From assembly GCA_021775625.1 (NCBI GenBank), contig JAJFHM010000346.1:1-39273 (forward strand): a stretch of DNA of 39,273 nt, read 5' to 3'. A program made the translations under genes and the position numbers. Positions 9,208-18,389 of the stretch are shown here, in pieces; position 1 is the stretch's first letter, and every line of letters starts with the position of its first letter. The notes beneath the pieces were generated by a model. It was not told the DNA's origin and made no database searches. It saw only the letters and a list, made by a program, of their open reading frames with translations. This stretch comes from Hyphomicrobiales bacterium (GTDB lineage: Bacteria; Pseudomonadota; Alphaproteobacteria; Rhizobiales; JAJFHB01).

Positions 9208-11007
9208 CTAGACCACAAGCTCCGCCAATTCGAAGTGATCCTCGGTGACGTAGGCCAGCCCCTTGGTGCAAATCCGGTAGTAAGGAATTGTGACCAGCGA
9301 TACGAACTCGAGATTCATCTGCGGCGTTTCCAGCGTGCAGCCCATGTCACGCCAGGCATCTAACAATTCGTATTGAGCCGCGAAAACTTCATCGAACGGC
9401 TTGTCGGTCGCCAGCCCGTTCAATGGAGTGGGCAGTGATGCTGCGACTTTACCATCGCGAAGCGCTATGAAACCTCCGCCCATGTTGATGATCTCGTTGG
9501 CGGCAGACGCCATGTCTGCATCTGACGCGCCGACCAGAACGATATTCTGATTGAACACGTTCGCAGTGGTGCCAATACAACCATCGCCTATGTCAAAGCC
9601 CTTGACGAACGCAACGCCAATTTCACCGGTGCCCATAATGCGGTCGATCATGCTGATCTTGTTGATGCCACGGGCGGGGTCGGCCAGGATTTCGCCGTCC
9701 ACAACCGGCAGGGTTTCAATTGCCTCGGGTGTTTCAAGAGAACCGTCTCGCGTGGTGATGACCCGGACGTCCACAGTCGAGCCTGCGCCTTCCGGAGCCG
9801 CGATCCGGAAATCTTCCGGCGCCAGCACACGATCGATATTCATGGTGCCGTAGAGCCAATCGGGATAGTCCGGGTTCTTCAGCGGCTGGGTCATCTTGCC
9901 GTCTTCCACCCAAACTGTTCCATTCGCCATGACTTTGGCGATCTTGAATTCTTCCAGGTCGTCAACGAACAGGATATCGGCGAACTTGCCCGGGCCGATC
10001 ATGCCCATGTCGTGATTGACACGGTAGAACTCGGCCGGCTGGATTGTCGACATCTGAATGGCGGTGATCGGATCGACACCGTTCTTGATCGCGACACGGA
10101 TCGCATGATCCATCTGGCCACGCTCCAACATCCAGTCGGGCGTGACCACGTCGGTGCATATCTGATAGGCGCGCGACTGGTGGTCCTGTTGGGTCACGGC
10201 CGGCATGCAGGCCTTGATGTCTTCGCAGGCACTGCCCTCGCGGATCACCACATAAAGACCAAGTTCGGCCTGCCGCCTGCATTCCTCCGCGGTGACCATT
10301 TCGTGGTTGTGCATGATGCCGGCTGCGATCCAGGCATTGGAGATCTTGTCGTCGCTCATGCCGGCGGAATGGCCTTGTATGACCTTGCCTTGCCTGAGGC
10401 ACTCTTCCATCAGACCCAATAGTTCCCGGTCCCGTAGATTGCGGTGCAACATCAGTTCCGGAGAGATCTCTTCGATGCCTTTGGTTTCCGGCCAGTTGAG
10501 CGCGTCCATCAGATCACCGATGCTGGGTGCGTTCGGGGATGCGGGAAATCCAATGCCCCGGTTCTGGGTGTAACACATGGTGGGGACGACGAAGATCGGC
10601 TTGACCGGCGTGGCGAGGCACTCGTCGAGGAAGAAACGCGATCCCTTGATCCCGTTGACGATGGCATGGCCGTAAAATCCGTCGACAATGGCGGTCGATC
10701 CATGCAGCAGCCGGCATGTGGCGAAAACCGTCGAGTTGCAGTAGGTGTGCCACTGATGGCAGTGCGGGTCGATCAGGCCCGGCACCAGAAAGCGGCCGGC
10801 GGCATCAATGACTTCGGTGTTGTCATCCTTGGTATATTCGACATCGCCGACAGCCGCGATCCGGTCACCCTTTATGGCGATGCCGTCGGCGTGAATGGAG
10901 CCGGTATGGGTGTTGACGATCTGCCCGTTTACGATGACCTTATCGGCAGGCTCGTATCCCATTGCGACGTCTATGAGCACTTCACGTACCAGTCCGTTTG
11001 ACTGCAT
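9208..11007 (-). CDS. Adenine deaminase-like amidohydrolase with adenine-deaminase C-terminal domain
   Basis: 599 aa; GRFLVPGLIDPHCHQWH, QGHSAGMSDDKISNAWIAAGIMHNHEMVTAEECRRQAELGLYVVIREGSA. Confidence 0.85.
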   Translation of the reverse strand: MQSNGLVREVLIDVAMGYEPADKVIVNGQIVNTHTGSIHADGIAIKGDRIAAVGDVEYTKDDNTEVIDAAGRFLVPGLIDPHCHQWHTYCNSTVFATCRLLHGSTAIVDGFYGHAIVNGIKGSRFFLDECLATPVKPIFVVPTMCYTQNRGIGFPASPNAPSIGDLMDALNWPETKGIEEISPELMLHRNLRDRELLGLMEECLRQGKVIQGHSAGMSDDKISNAWIAAGIMHNHEMVTAEECRRQAELGLYVVIREGSACEDIKACMPAVTQQDHQSRAYQICTDVVTPDWMLERGQMDHAIRVAIKNGVDPITAIQMSTIQPAEFYRVNHDMGMIGPGKFADILFVDDLEEFKIAKVMANGTVWVEDGKMTQPLKNPDYPDWLYGTMNIDRVLAPEDFRIAAPEGAGSTVDVRVITTRDGSLETPEAIETLPVVDGEILADPARGINKISMIDRIMGTGEIGVAFVKGFDIGDGCIGTTANVFNQNIVLVGASDADMASAANEIINMGGGFIALRDGKVAASLPTPLNGLATDKPFDEVFAAQYELLDAWRDMGCTLETPQMNLEFVSLVTIPYYRICTKGLAYVTEDHFELAELVV

Positions 11008-11031
11008 TGTCTCGCCTCCTCTCGTCCTGCT

Positions 11032-12531
11032 CTAGGCACCGGTTATCAGGCCAAGGACCATTTCTTTGTTTGCATCCTTTCTTTCGACCGTTTCGACGAT
11101 CTTGCCGTCACGCCAAACCAGAATGCGGTCGCTCATTCCGACCATTTCGGACAGCTCCTGGCTGATGAAAATCACCCCCGCGCCCTCTTCAACCAGCTGA
11201 TTCAAGAGCTTGTAGATCTCCACCTTCGCCCGAATGTCGACGCCTCGTGTCGGTTCGTTGAAGATAATAATTTTGGAACTCGCATTGAGCGATCTTGCAA
11301 TCATCACCTTCTGTTGATTGCCGCCGCTGAGAAACATGGAGAGCGTGTCCAGGCTGGGCGTTTTGATGTCCAGCTTCTGCTTGTAGGCTTCGCAGTCCTT
11401 GATTTGCTCGCCGTAGGAGAGAAATCCATACGAGGCGTATTGCTGCATCGCCGAGAGCGTGGCGTTATCGGCAACGGACATTGTGAGGATGAGCCCCTCC
11501 GATTTGCGGTCCGCAGGCAGATAAAACAGGCCCGCTTCGATCGCTTCGCTGGGCGTCCGTGCCGCATAGGGTTGACCCAGAAGCTCTATCCTGCCTTCGG
11601 CCAGTTTTCTCAAGCCCAACAGGGATCTGACAAAATCCTCGTTTCCCGATCCGAGCAATCCGGCGAACGACACGATCTCACCGGCATGCAGATCAAAGCT
11701 GATATTCGTGTAGCGGCCGTCTGCATCGCTGCAATTTTGGACGCTGAGAAGTTTATCGCCCTTTTTGACTTTGACCTTGGGATACGGCTCCTTGATTTCT
11801 TCGCCAACCATGAGCCTGGGCAATTCGTCGATCGAGGTGTCCTTCAGATTGACGGTCGCAACCTTGTTGCCATCGCGCAGAACCGTTGCGCGATCACCTA
11901 TCCGTTTGACCTCTTCGAGATTGTGGGAAATGTATATAATCCCGACGCCGGCTTCACACAGGCCGGCGAGGATTTCAAACAGCCGCTCGGTTTCCTTATC
12001 CGTAAGTGCCGCAGTCGGCTCATCCAGAATGAGCACCTTGGCATCGAGAGCCAGTGCCTTGGCGATCTCAACCACCTGCTGTTCGTGGACGCTGAGCCGT
12101 CCGACGCGATCTTCCACATCTATTTCGAACCCGAGGCGATCGAGGACCGCGCGCGATCTTCGGTGGATTTCATTCCAGTCCACCATACCGTTCGAGGTCA
12201 CATCAATTCCAAGATGAATATTCTCAGCCACGGTCAATTGCGGTACCAGCATGAATTCCTGGTAGACCGTGCATATGCCAAGCTCCTTGGCATGGATCGG
12301 TGAACTGATGTCGGCCGGCTCGCCGTTCATTGAGATGGATCCGCTGTCCATCTGTTCGGCTCCGGACAGGATCTTGATCAGCGTTGACTTGCCCGCACCG
12401 TTCTCGCCCAGCAGGACATGGATCTCCGAGGCATTGAGTTCGAAATCAACGCCTTTCAAGGCATGAACGCCCGGATAGGTCTTGTCGATGTTCGCCATGA
12501 TCAGCAAACTATTTTGGGTTTGATCGTTCAC
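11032..12531 (-). CDS. Sugar-type ABC importer ATP-binding protein (duplicated ATPase domains)
   Basis: 499 aa; GENGAGKSTLIKILSG, LSVHEQQVVEIAKALALDAKVLILDEPTAALT; second half FLSGGNQQKVMIARSL, FNEPTRGVD. Confidence 0.94.
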   Translation of the reverse strand: MNDQTQNSLLIMANIDKTYPGVHALKGVDFELNASEIHVLLGENGAGKSTLIKILSGAEQMDSGSISMNGEPADISSPIHAKELGICTVYQEFMLVPQLTVAENIHLGIDVTSNGMVDWNEIHRRSRAVLDRLGFEIDVEDRVGRLSVHEQQVVEIAKALALDAKVLILDEPTAALTDKETERLFEILAGLCEAGVGIIYISHNLEEVKRIGDRATVLRDGNKVATVNLKDTSIDELPRLMVGEEIKEPYPKVKVKKGDKLLSVQNCSDADGRYTNISFDLHAGEIVSFAGLLGSGNEDFVRSLLGLRKLAEGRIELLGQPYAARTPSEAIEAGLFYLPADRKSEGLILTMSVADNATLSAMQQYASYGFLSYGEQIKDCEAYKQKLDIKTPSLDTLSMFLSGGNQQKVMIARSLNASSKIIIFNEPTRGVDIRAKVEIYKLLNQLVEEGAGVIFISQELSEMVGMSDRILVWRDGKIVETVERKDANKEMVLGLITGA

Positions 12532-12686
12532 GGTTTATCGGATCGCCTGTGATGTTGTTCGCAAGATGCGGGGAAACCCGGCGCAAGTGCCAAGTGCTGA
12601 GCTTTCCACGTTGAACAGTTGTCCACTATCAGCCAAACGCAATCGAAGGCTTCACCTTCGAACACCGCTTGGATTTCGGTGTCGGC

Positions 12687-12717
12687 CAAAGACCCGCCCG
12701 AACCGAGCGGGTCTTTG
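12687..12717 (-). terminator. Intrinsic hairpin between SBP and ATPase genes
   Basis: Perfect 11-bp stem CAAAGACCCGC / GCGGGTCTTTG with 9-nt loop, immediately 3' of the minus-strand SBP stop. Confidence 0.65.
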
Positions 12718-12734
12718 ACCAAAGAGTGTTTCGT

Positions 12735-13871
12735 CTATTCGACGAGAGTGGCGCCCGGTTTCCAGCCCGGTGCAGCAAAGTCGATCCCGACGAGAGAATC
12801 TTCGAACTGCCCGATGTTTTCAGGGGTATAGGCCCTGATCGGAACGAACATCTTTTTCGGAACCGGATTGCCTTCCAGAATGTGGACCAGCATGTATGTG
12901 GCGTACTTGCCTTCAAGTGCGGCGCCTTCGCTCAGGCCCCAGGCAAACCAGCCCTGCTTGAGAAATTCGATTGATTCCTCATCCATGTGGACGCCGGTGA
13001 CAAACACGTCACCGGGTTTCTTGCCAGCAGCGCGCAGCGCGGAAATGGCGCCTTTGCACTGGAAGTCGGCTGTACAGAATATAAGCTTCATGTCGGGCCA
13101 CGTGGCCAGGGCATCTTCTGTCAGCCGCTGGGCGACCGTTCTGTCCATCTCATGAAATCTTTCACCGAGGATGGTCATGCCGGGTGCCAGTTTGGCGAGG
13201 GTTTCCTTGAAGCCAAGCGCGCGTTGCTTGCCCCACTCCACGCCCGGAGGTCCGTTGAGCATGAAGATCTTGGCGTCTGCGGGCATGCGTTCGGCCGCGA
13301 GTTGGGCCTGGATGATACCGGTTTGATAATCATTTATCGAAACGCCCGGTGCGCCCGCATAGGATGTCGGGATCAAGGCGCTCGTGGTCGGGATGCCAGC
13401 ATCCCAGGCTTTCTTGACCGGCACGGAGACGGCAGAGTAATCGACCGCTGAGATCACCATTCCGTCGACGCCGCGGGCGATGAAATCCTCGATATCGGAA
13501 ATCATTTGCCCAAGTTTCAAATAGCCTCCGGCGGGACGCAGATCCAACTTCAAACCCAATTCTTTCGCCGCCTCATAGGCGCCGTAGGCAACCGCTACCC
13601 AATAGGGGTCGCGAACGTGGGGAATGACCATTCCAATATGATACTTTTTGGAGGCTTTGGGCTTCCACCAATCGATGTTTTCACCATCCCGCAGAACCCA
13701 CGTACCAGTGGGTTCCGCTCCGTACATCGCCCGATACTGCTCGACCGTAACAGTGCGGCCGGCTTCTTCGGCAGTTGCCTGCGGCGCAGATATAATCGAT
13801 GAAGATGCAAAAAGGCCAAGTACGGCAAAGGATAATATCCGGATTTTATTTTTAAGCTTTAGTATTTTCAT
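12735..13871 (-). CDS. TorT-like/sugar-type ABC periplasmic binding protein
   Basis: 378 aa; N-terminal signal peptide; WWKPKASKKYHIGMVIPHVRDPYWVAVAYGAYEAAKELG...DIEDFIARGVDGMVISAVD. Confidence 0.88.
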   Translation of the reverse strand: MKILKLKNKIRILSFAVLGLFASSSIISAPQATAEEAGRTVTVEQYRAMYGAEPTGTWVLRDGENIDWWKPKASKKYHIGMVIPHVRDPYWVAVAYGAYEAAKELGLKLDLRPAGGYLKLGQMISDIEDFIARGVDGMVISAVDYSAVSVPVKKAWDAGIPTTSALIPTSYAGAPGVSINDYQTGIIQAQLAAERMPADAKIFMLNGPPGVEWGKQRALGFKETLAKLAPGMTILGERFHEMDRTVAQRLTEDALATWPDMKLIFCTADFQCKGAISALRAAGKKPGDVFVTGVHMDEESIEFLKQGWFAWGLSEGAALEGKYATYMLVHILEGNPVPKKMFVPIRAYTPENIGQFEDSLVGIDFAAPGWKPGATLVE

Positions 13872-13937
13872 CTTATTCCTCCCTTTATGCCCCCTACAAC
13901 GTGTTCTAAAAGGTAAAAAACTCTATATATGCCACTC

Positions 13938-14936
13938 TTATATATCTCCTTTCTGGCGATAGCGATCTACAACTATTGCCGCAATAATAATAATACCTAT
14001 CACCATTAGCTGAACGAATGATGATACGTTGTACAAATTCAGACCGTTCTTGATGATTGAAAGCATCGCGACGCCAACGATGATGCCGAACACCCTTCCG
14101 ACGCCACCGCCGAACGCAACGCCGCCGATGACCGCTGCGGCTATTGCATCGAGTTCGCGTCCAGATCCCATATTGGGAGCGCCGATACCCCCGCGCGACG
14201 TCAGCACCGCTCCGGCCGCGCCGGCGAACAGACCACAGATGACGTAAGCGAGGATTCTGGTGCGCACGATCTTAATGCCCGCCAATCGGGCCGCCTCCCG
14301 GTTGCCGCCGATGGCATAAGTGTGCCGACCCGCAGTCGTGCGCCGAAGATAGAGGTACAGGAGGGCAAAGCCGAGTGCGCTGACAAACACGGCAAACGGT
14401 ACCGGGCCGATATGGCCGTTGCCGAGAAACAGCATGCTGTCAGGAATATTTCCGTGCAGAGGGATACCGCCTGTGGAGTAAAGCGCTAACCCGCGAACCG
14501 CCGTCAGCGTCGCCAGGGTGACGACGAAAGCGTTAACCCCCCAAAACGCGATAATCGAACCATTGACCAACCCAACAATGCCGCCGACCAGGATCGCAAC
14601 AATGATCCCCGGGATGACACCGAAGGTCCAAACTGTGCCCACCATACACACGCTGGTCAGCGCAATGATGGAGCCGACCGAAACATCCACGCCGCCTTCG
14701 ATGAGAACCACCGCTTGACCGCAAGCCAGCAGAGCAAGTGGCGCCGCCTGCCGGAGGACATTTTGCGCGTTCAGCAGCGTTGCGAACCGCGGCTCAAGGA
14801 GTGAAAACATAATAATCAGCGCAATGAGGAAAATGAACAATCCCCATTTGAGCGCGAATTGCCCGATCACCTGAGCGGCGTCGGCAGAGTTCGATCGAGC
14901 GGTGCCGGAGGCCCCGTGAATGTCATCATCCGACAT
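13938..14936 (-). CDS. Sugar-type (RbsC-like) ABC transporter permease
   Basis: 332 aa multi-TM; VLIEGGVDVSVGSIIALTSV, TYAIGGNREAARLAGIKIVRTRILAYVICGLFAGAAGAVLTSRGG. Confidence 0.93.
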   Translation of the reverse strand: MSDDDIHGASGTARSNSADAAQVIGQFALKWGLFIFLIALIIMFSLLEPRFATLLNAQNVLRQAAPLALLACGQAVVLIEGGVDVSVGSIIALTSVCMVGTVWTFGVIPGIIVAILVGGIVGLVNGSIIAFWGVNAFVVTLATLTAVRGLALYSTGGIPLHGNIPDSMLFLGNGHIGPVPFAVFVSALGFALLYLYLRRTTAGRHTYAIGGNREAARLAGIKIVRTRILAYVICGLFAGAAGAVLTSRGGIGAPNMGSGRELDAIAAAVIGGVAFGGGVGRVFGIIVGVAMLSIIKNGLNLYNVSSFVQLMVIGIIIIAAIVVDRYRQKGDI

Positions 14937-15081
14937 CGTTAAATTCCCCCCAAAGGACGTTTCCCAGACAGGTGATACTTGAACATTATGATCAACAATC
15001 CACGATCAGAGGACGGCGTCATTGCCAATTATTGACTGTTTTTCGTTGTCTCTTCACCAAGAATCTACGCAATCAACTTGA

Positions 15082-15095
15082 TTATCGTACGATAA
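15082..15095. promoter_or_regulatory. Palindromic operator candidate TTATCGTACGATAA
   Basis: 14-bp perfect palindrome in the divergent 14936/15274 intergenic region. Confidence 0.65.
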
Positions 15096-15109
15096 ATAAC
15101 GTAACCTGA

Positions 15110-15123
15110 TTATCACACGATAA
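15110..15123. promoter_or_regulatory. Second operator copy TTATCACACGATAA
   Basis: Same TTATC-N4-GATAA half-sites, exactly 28 bp downstream of the first; flanks also repeat (TGATTATC..ACGATAAATA). Confidence 0.65.
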
Positions 15124-15273
15124 ATAAGATAATGGGTCGTTGTCAATCGCTTCCTGACCAGTTGCTCGCGAGAATCCGGTGCCCGGGCGAGCGGCCGCGG
15201 ACCTGGAAGGACAGCCTCCAGCAGCGGCGCGCTGAAGCAGCGATTGGACCGGCCACAAACAGGGATGGCATCA

Positions 15274-16560
15274 ATGGTGCGCTATCTGAAAACAGCGATT
15301 ACGGCTGAAGAACGCGCAGAGGCGGATGACCGGGTCAAACGTGTGGTCGAGGCCGCGCTCGAAGACATCGTCAAACGCGGTGACGATGCGGTGCGCGACA
15401 TGTCGATCAAATATGACAACTGGAATCGCGACGATTTCCGGCTGACGTCGGACGAAATCGAAACCTGCCTCGCGAAACTCAAACCAAGAGACCGTACCGA
15501 TATCGAGTTTGCTCAAAAACAGGTGCGTAACTTTGCGCAGATTCAGCGCGACGCACTGCAGGACGTCGAAGCAGAAACGCTTCCTGGCGTCATTCTCGGG
15601 CACAAGAACATTCCGATAAATTCGGTCGGTTGCTATGTGCCCGGAGGCAAGTATCCGCTCCTGGCATCTGCCCATATGTCGGTGGTGACCGCCAGGGTCG
15701 CAGGCGTTAAGCGCATCGCGACCTGTGCCCCGCCCTTCCAGGGCGAAATCGCACATGCCATCGTGGCCGCGCAGCATCTCGCCGGCGCTGATGAAATCTA
15801 CGTGCTCGGCGGAATTCAGGCGGTTGGAGCGATGGCGCTTGGCACATCGTCCATTGCGCCGGTCGATATGCTGGTTGGACCGGGCAATGCCTTTGTCGCG
15901 GAGGCCAAGCGGCAGCTTTTCGGTCGCGTCGGCATTGACCTGCTTGCGGGGCCAACCGAAACCTTGGTCATTGCAGACGACACGGTCGACGGAGAATTGT
16001 GCGCCACGGATCTGCTCGGCCAGGCCGAGCATGGACCGACTTCGCCCGCGATCCTCGTCACCAACTCCGAGAAGCTCGCTAAGGACACGATAAGCGAGGT
16101 CGAGCGCCAGCTCCTGGTTCTGTCGACAGGCGAAATCGCCGGCCAGGCGTGGCGCGATTACGGTCAGGTAATTGTCTGTGACGACGAAGCAGAAATGCTC
16201 GCGGTAGCCGACGAAATCGCTTCCGAGCACGTCCAGGTCATGACCCGCGACCCCGACTATTTCCTGAACAATATGAGCAACTACGGTTCTTTGTTCCTCG
16301 GCCCGCGCACCAATGTTTCCTACGGGGACAAGGTCATCGGCACCAACCATACCCTTCCGACCCGCAAAGCAGCCAGATACACCGGCGGTCTGTGGGTCGG
16401 CAAGTTCCTCAAGACCTGCACCTACCAGAAAGTGTTGACCGACGAAGCGACCACCCTGGTCGGCCAGTACTGCTCGCGTCTTTGCGCGCTTGAAGGTTTC
16501 GCTGGCCACAAGGAACAGGCCGATATCCGGGTCCGCCGCTATGGCGGTAGGAACACATGA
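15274..16560 (+). CDS. Histidinol-dehydrogenase-family protein, HpsN (sulfopropanediol dehydrogenase)-like
   Basis: ORF 15244-16560; MVRYLKTA start; [65 protein letters not shown]. Confidence 0.88.
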   Translation: MVRYLKTAITAEERAEADDRVKRVVEAALEDIVKRGDDAVRDMSIKYDNWNRDDFRLTSDEIETCLAKLKPRDRTDIEFAQKQVRNFAQIQRDALQDVEAETLPGVILGHKNIPINSVGCYVPGGKYPLLASAHMSVVTARVAGVKRIATCAPPFQGEIAHAIVAAQHLAGADEIYVLGGIQAVGAMALGTSSIAPVDMLVGPGNAFVAEAKRQLFGRVGIDLLAGPTETLVIADDTVDGELCATDLLGQAEHGPTSPAILVTNSEKLAKDTISEVERQLLVLSTGEIAGQAWRDYGQVIVCDDEAEMLAVADEIASEHVQVMTRDPDYFLNNMSNYGSLFLGPRTNVSYGDKVIGTNHTLPTRKAARYTGGLWVGKFLKTCTYQKVLTDEATTLVGQYCSRLCALEGFAGHKEQADIRVRRYGGRNT

Positions 16561-17327
16561 GCGAAGATTTGCCCCGCACCCCCTCCTTCGAGCTTGCCGG
16601 CAGGCGGGCGCTCGTTACCGGCGGCAGCCGTGGGATCGGCCGCGCTTCGGCAGCGGCTCTGGCTGGGGCGGGCGCCCATGTCATACTGGTGGCACGCGAC
16701 CAGGCTGACCTGGATGAAGCGCACGCGGCAATTTCCGATGCCGGCGGATCGTGTGAGGCTTTGGCCCTCGACGTCACCGACATCGCGGCTTTTGAGGCGG
16801 CGATCGCCGCCCAGGAACACATCGACATATTCGTTAACAACGCCGGCACCAACCGGCCAGCGCCGTTCGTCGAGGTTAAAGTGGAAGACTTTGATCTCGT
16901 AGTGGGACTGAACCTGAAAGCAGCGTTCTTCTGCGCCCAGGCCATTGCACGGTCCATGGTCCGCAACAAAACCAAAGGGTCAATCATAAACATGTCGTCC
17001 CAAATGGGACACGTCGGCGGCCGCAACCGCACGGTTTACTGCGCCTCCAAACATGCGCTGGAAGGGCTCACAAAGGCGATGGCCCTCGATCTGGCCGGGA
17101 ACGGAATTCGCGTCAACAGCGTCTGCCCGACATTTATCGAGACGCCCATGACGAAGCCTTTTTTTGAGAATGCGGAATTTGCGGCCGATACGCTGTCCCG
17201 CATACCACTGGGGCGCATTGGCGAGTTGAAAGATGTGATGGGCCCGGTGGTGTTTCTGGCGAGCGATGCTTCGGCCCTGATGACGGGGTCCAGCCTGATG
17301 GCCGACGGCGGATGGACCGCACAGTAG
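16557..17327 (+). CDS. SDR-family NAD(P)-dependent oxidoreductase
   Basis: 256 aa; [27 protein letters not shown]...[20 protein letters not shown] overlap with the upstream gene. Confidence 0.95.
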   Translation: MSEDLPRTPSFELAGRRALVTGGSRGIGRASAAALAGAGAHVILVARDQADLDEAHAAISDAGGSCEALALDVTDIAAFEAAIAAQEHIDIFVNNAGTNRPAPFVEVKVEDFDLVVGLNLKAAFFCAQAIARSMVRNKTKGSIINMSSQMGHVGGRNRTVYCASKHALEGLTKAMALDLAGNGIRVNSVCPTFIETPMTKPFFENAEFAADTLSRIPLGRIGELKDVMGPVVFLASDASALMTGSSLMADGGWTAQ

Positions 17328-17402
17328 CAAAGTGCGTCGCGTGCATATGGCGCGTTGAACGCACGGACGTGTGATTGAGTGATCTAAACGCGAGGGAGAG
17401 AG

Positions 17403-18365
17403 ATGATGTCTGCTGTGAAGAAAGTGGATAAGAAGGCGATTTATGAGGCTGCGGAGAAGCTCTCCAACTGGGGCCGGTGGGGCGATGACGATCAACTTGG
17501 AACGATCAATCACGTCACCCCACAGGACATTATCGCAGCTGCCGGGCTGATCAGAAAAGGCAAAGTCTTCGCCCTCGGCTTAGCCCTCGATGAGAAGATT
17601 CAGTCCGGACAGTTTGGCGGGCGCTGGAATCCAATCCACACCATGTTGGCGACGGGAACCGACGCAATTGCCGGCAACCAGGACATCGTGCCGAACCTGC
17701 GCTACGGCGACGATGCGGTCAACATGCCGTGCCAGAGTTCGACACAATGGGATGCCCTCGCCCACATCTTTCTGGATGACAAGATGTACAACGGCTACGA
17801 CGCCAAACTCGTTGACAGCAACGGTGCGCAGAAAAACGGCATTGAGCACATGCGGGACAAAATGGTCGGCCGGGGCGTGCTGCTCGACGTCGCCCGCTGG
17901 AAGGGCACCGACGCGCTTGATGACGGCTATGCGATCAGCAACGAGGACCTCGATCAGACTGCCGCTGCGCAGGGTGTCGAAATTTGCCGCGGCGACTTCG
18001 TCATCGTGCGAACCGGCCAGCAGGAAGCCTATATGGCAAGAGGCGACTGGGGCACCTATGCCGGCGGCGACGCCCCGGGTCTGGCGTTTGAAACCGCTTA
18101 TTGGATATACGAGAACGAGATTGCCGCTATCTGCGCCGACACCTGGGGCTGCGAGGTTCGGCCGAACGAAACCACCGAGGCCAATCAGCCGTGGCACTGG
18201 GTCGTGATCCCGAAGATCGGGATCTCGATGGGTGAGATTTTCTACCTCAAGGAACTGGCGGAGGATTGCGCCGAGGACGGCGTCCACGAGTTCTTTTTCT
18301 GCGCCCCGCCGATGCACTTGCCTGGCGGTTGCGGTTCACCACTGAACCCGCAGGCAATCAAGTAG
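17403..18365 (+). CDS. Cyclase-family (kynurenine formamidase-like) protein
   Basis: 320 aa; NWGRWGDDDQLGTINHVTPQDI, CQSSTQWDALAHIFLDDKMYNGY; preceded by gagggagagag. Confidence 0.87.
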   Translation: MMSAVKKVDKKAIYEAAEKLSNWGRWGDDDQLGTINHVTPQDIIAAAGLIRKGKVFALGLALDEKIQSGQFGGRWNPIHTMLATGTDAIAGNQDIVPNLRYGDDAVNMPCQSSTQWDALAHIFLDDKMYNGYDAKLVDSNGAQKNGIEHMRDKMVGRGVLLDVARWKGTDALDDGYAISNEDLDQTAAAQGVEICRGDFVIVRTGQQEAYMARGDWGTYAGGDAPGLAFETAYWIYENEIAAICADTWGCEVRPNETTEANQPWHWVVIPKIGISMGEIFYLKELAEDCAEDGVHEFFFCAPPMHLPGGCGSPLNPQAIK

Positions 18366-18389
18366 GCTCCAGCGCGGGAAACCACAGAT

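Noticed and set aside
11314-12303. 329-aa plus-strand ORF
   Set aside because: Antisense to the ABC ATPase gene.
15271-16509. 412-aa minus-strand ORF
   Set aside because: Antisense to the HpsN/HisD-like gene; no domain signal, typical codon-position artefact.
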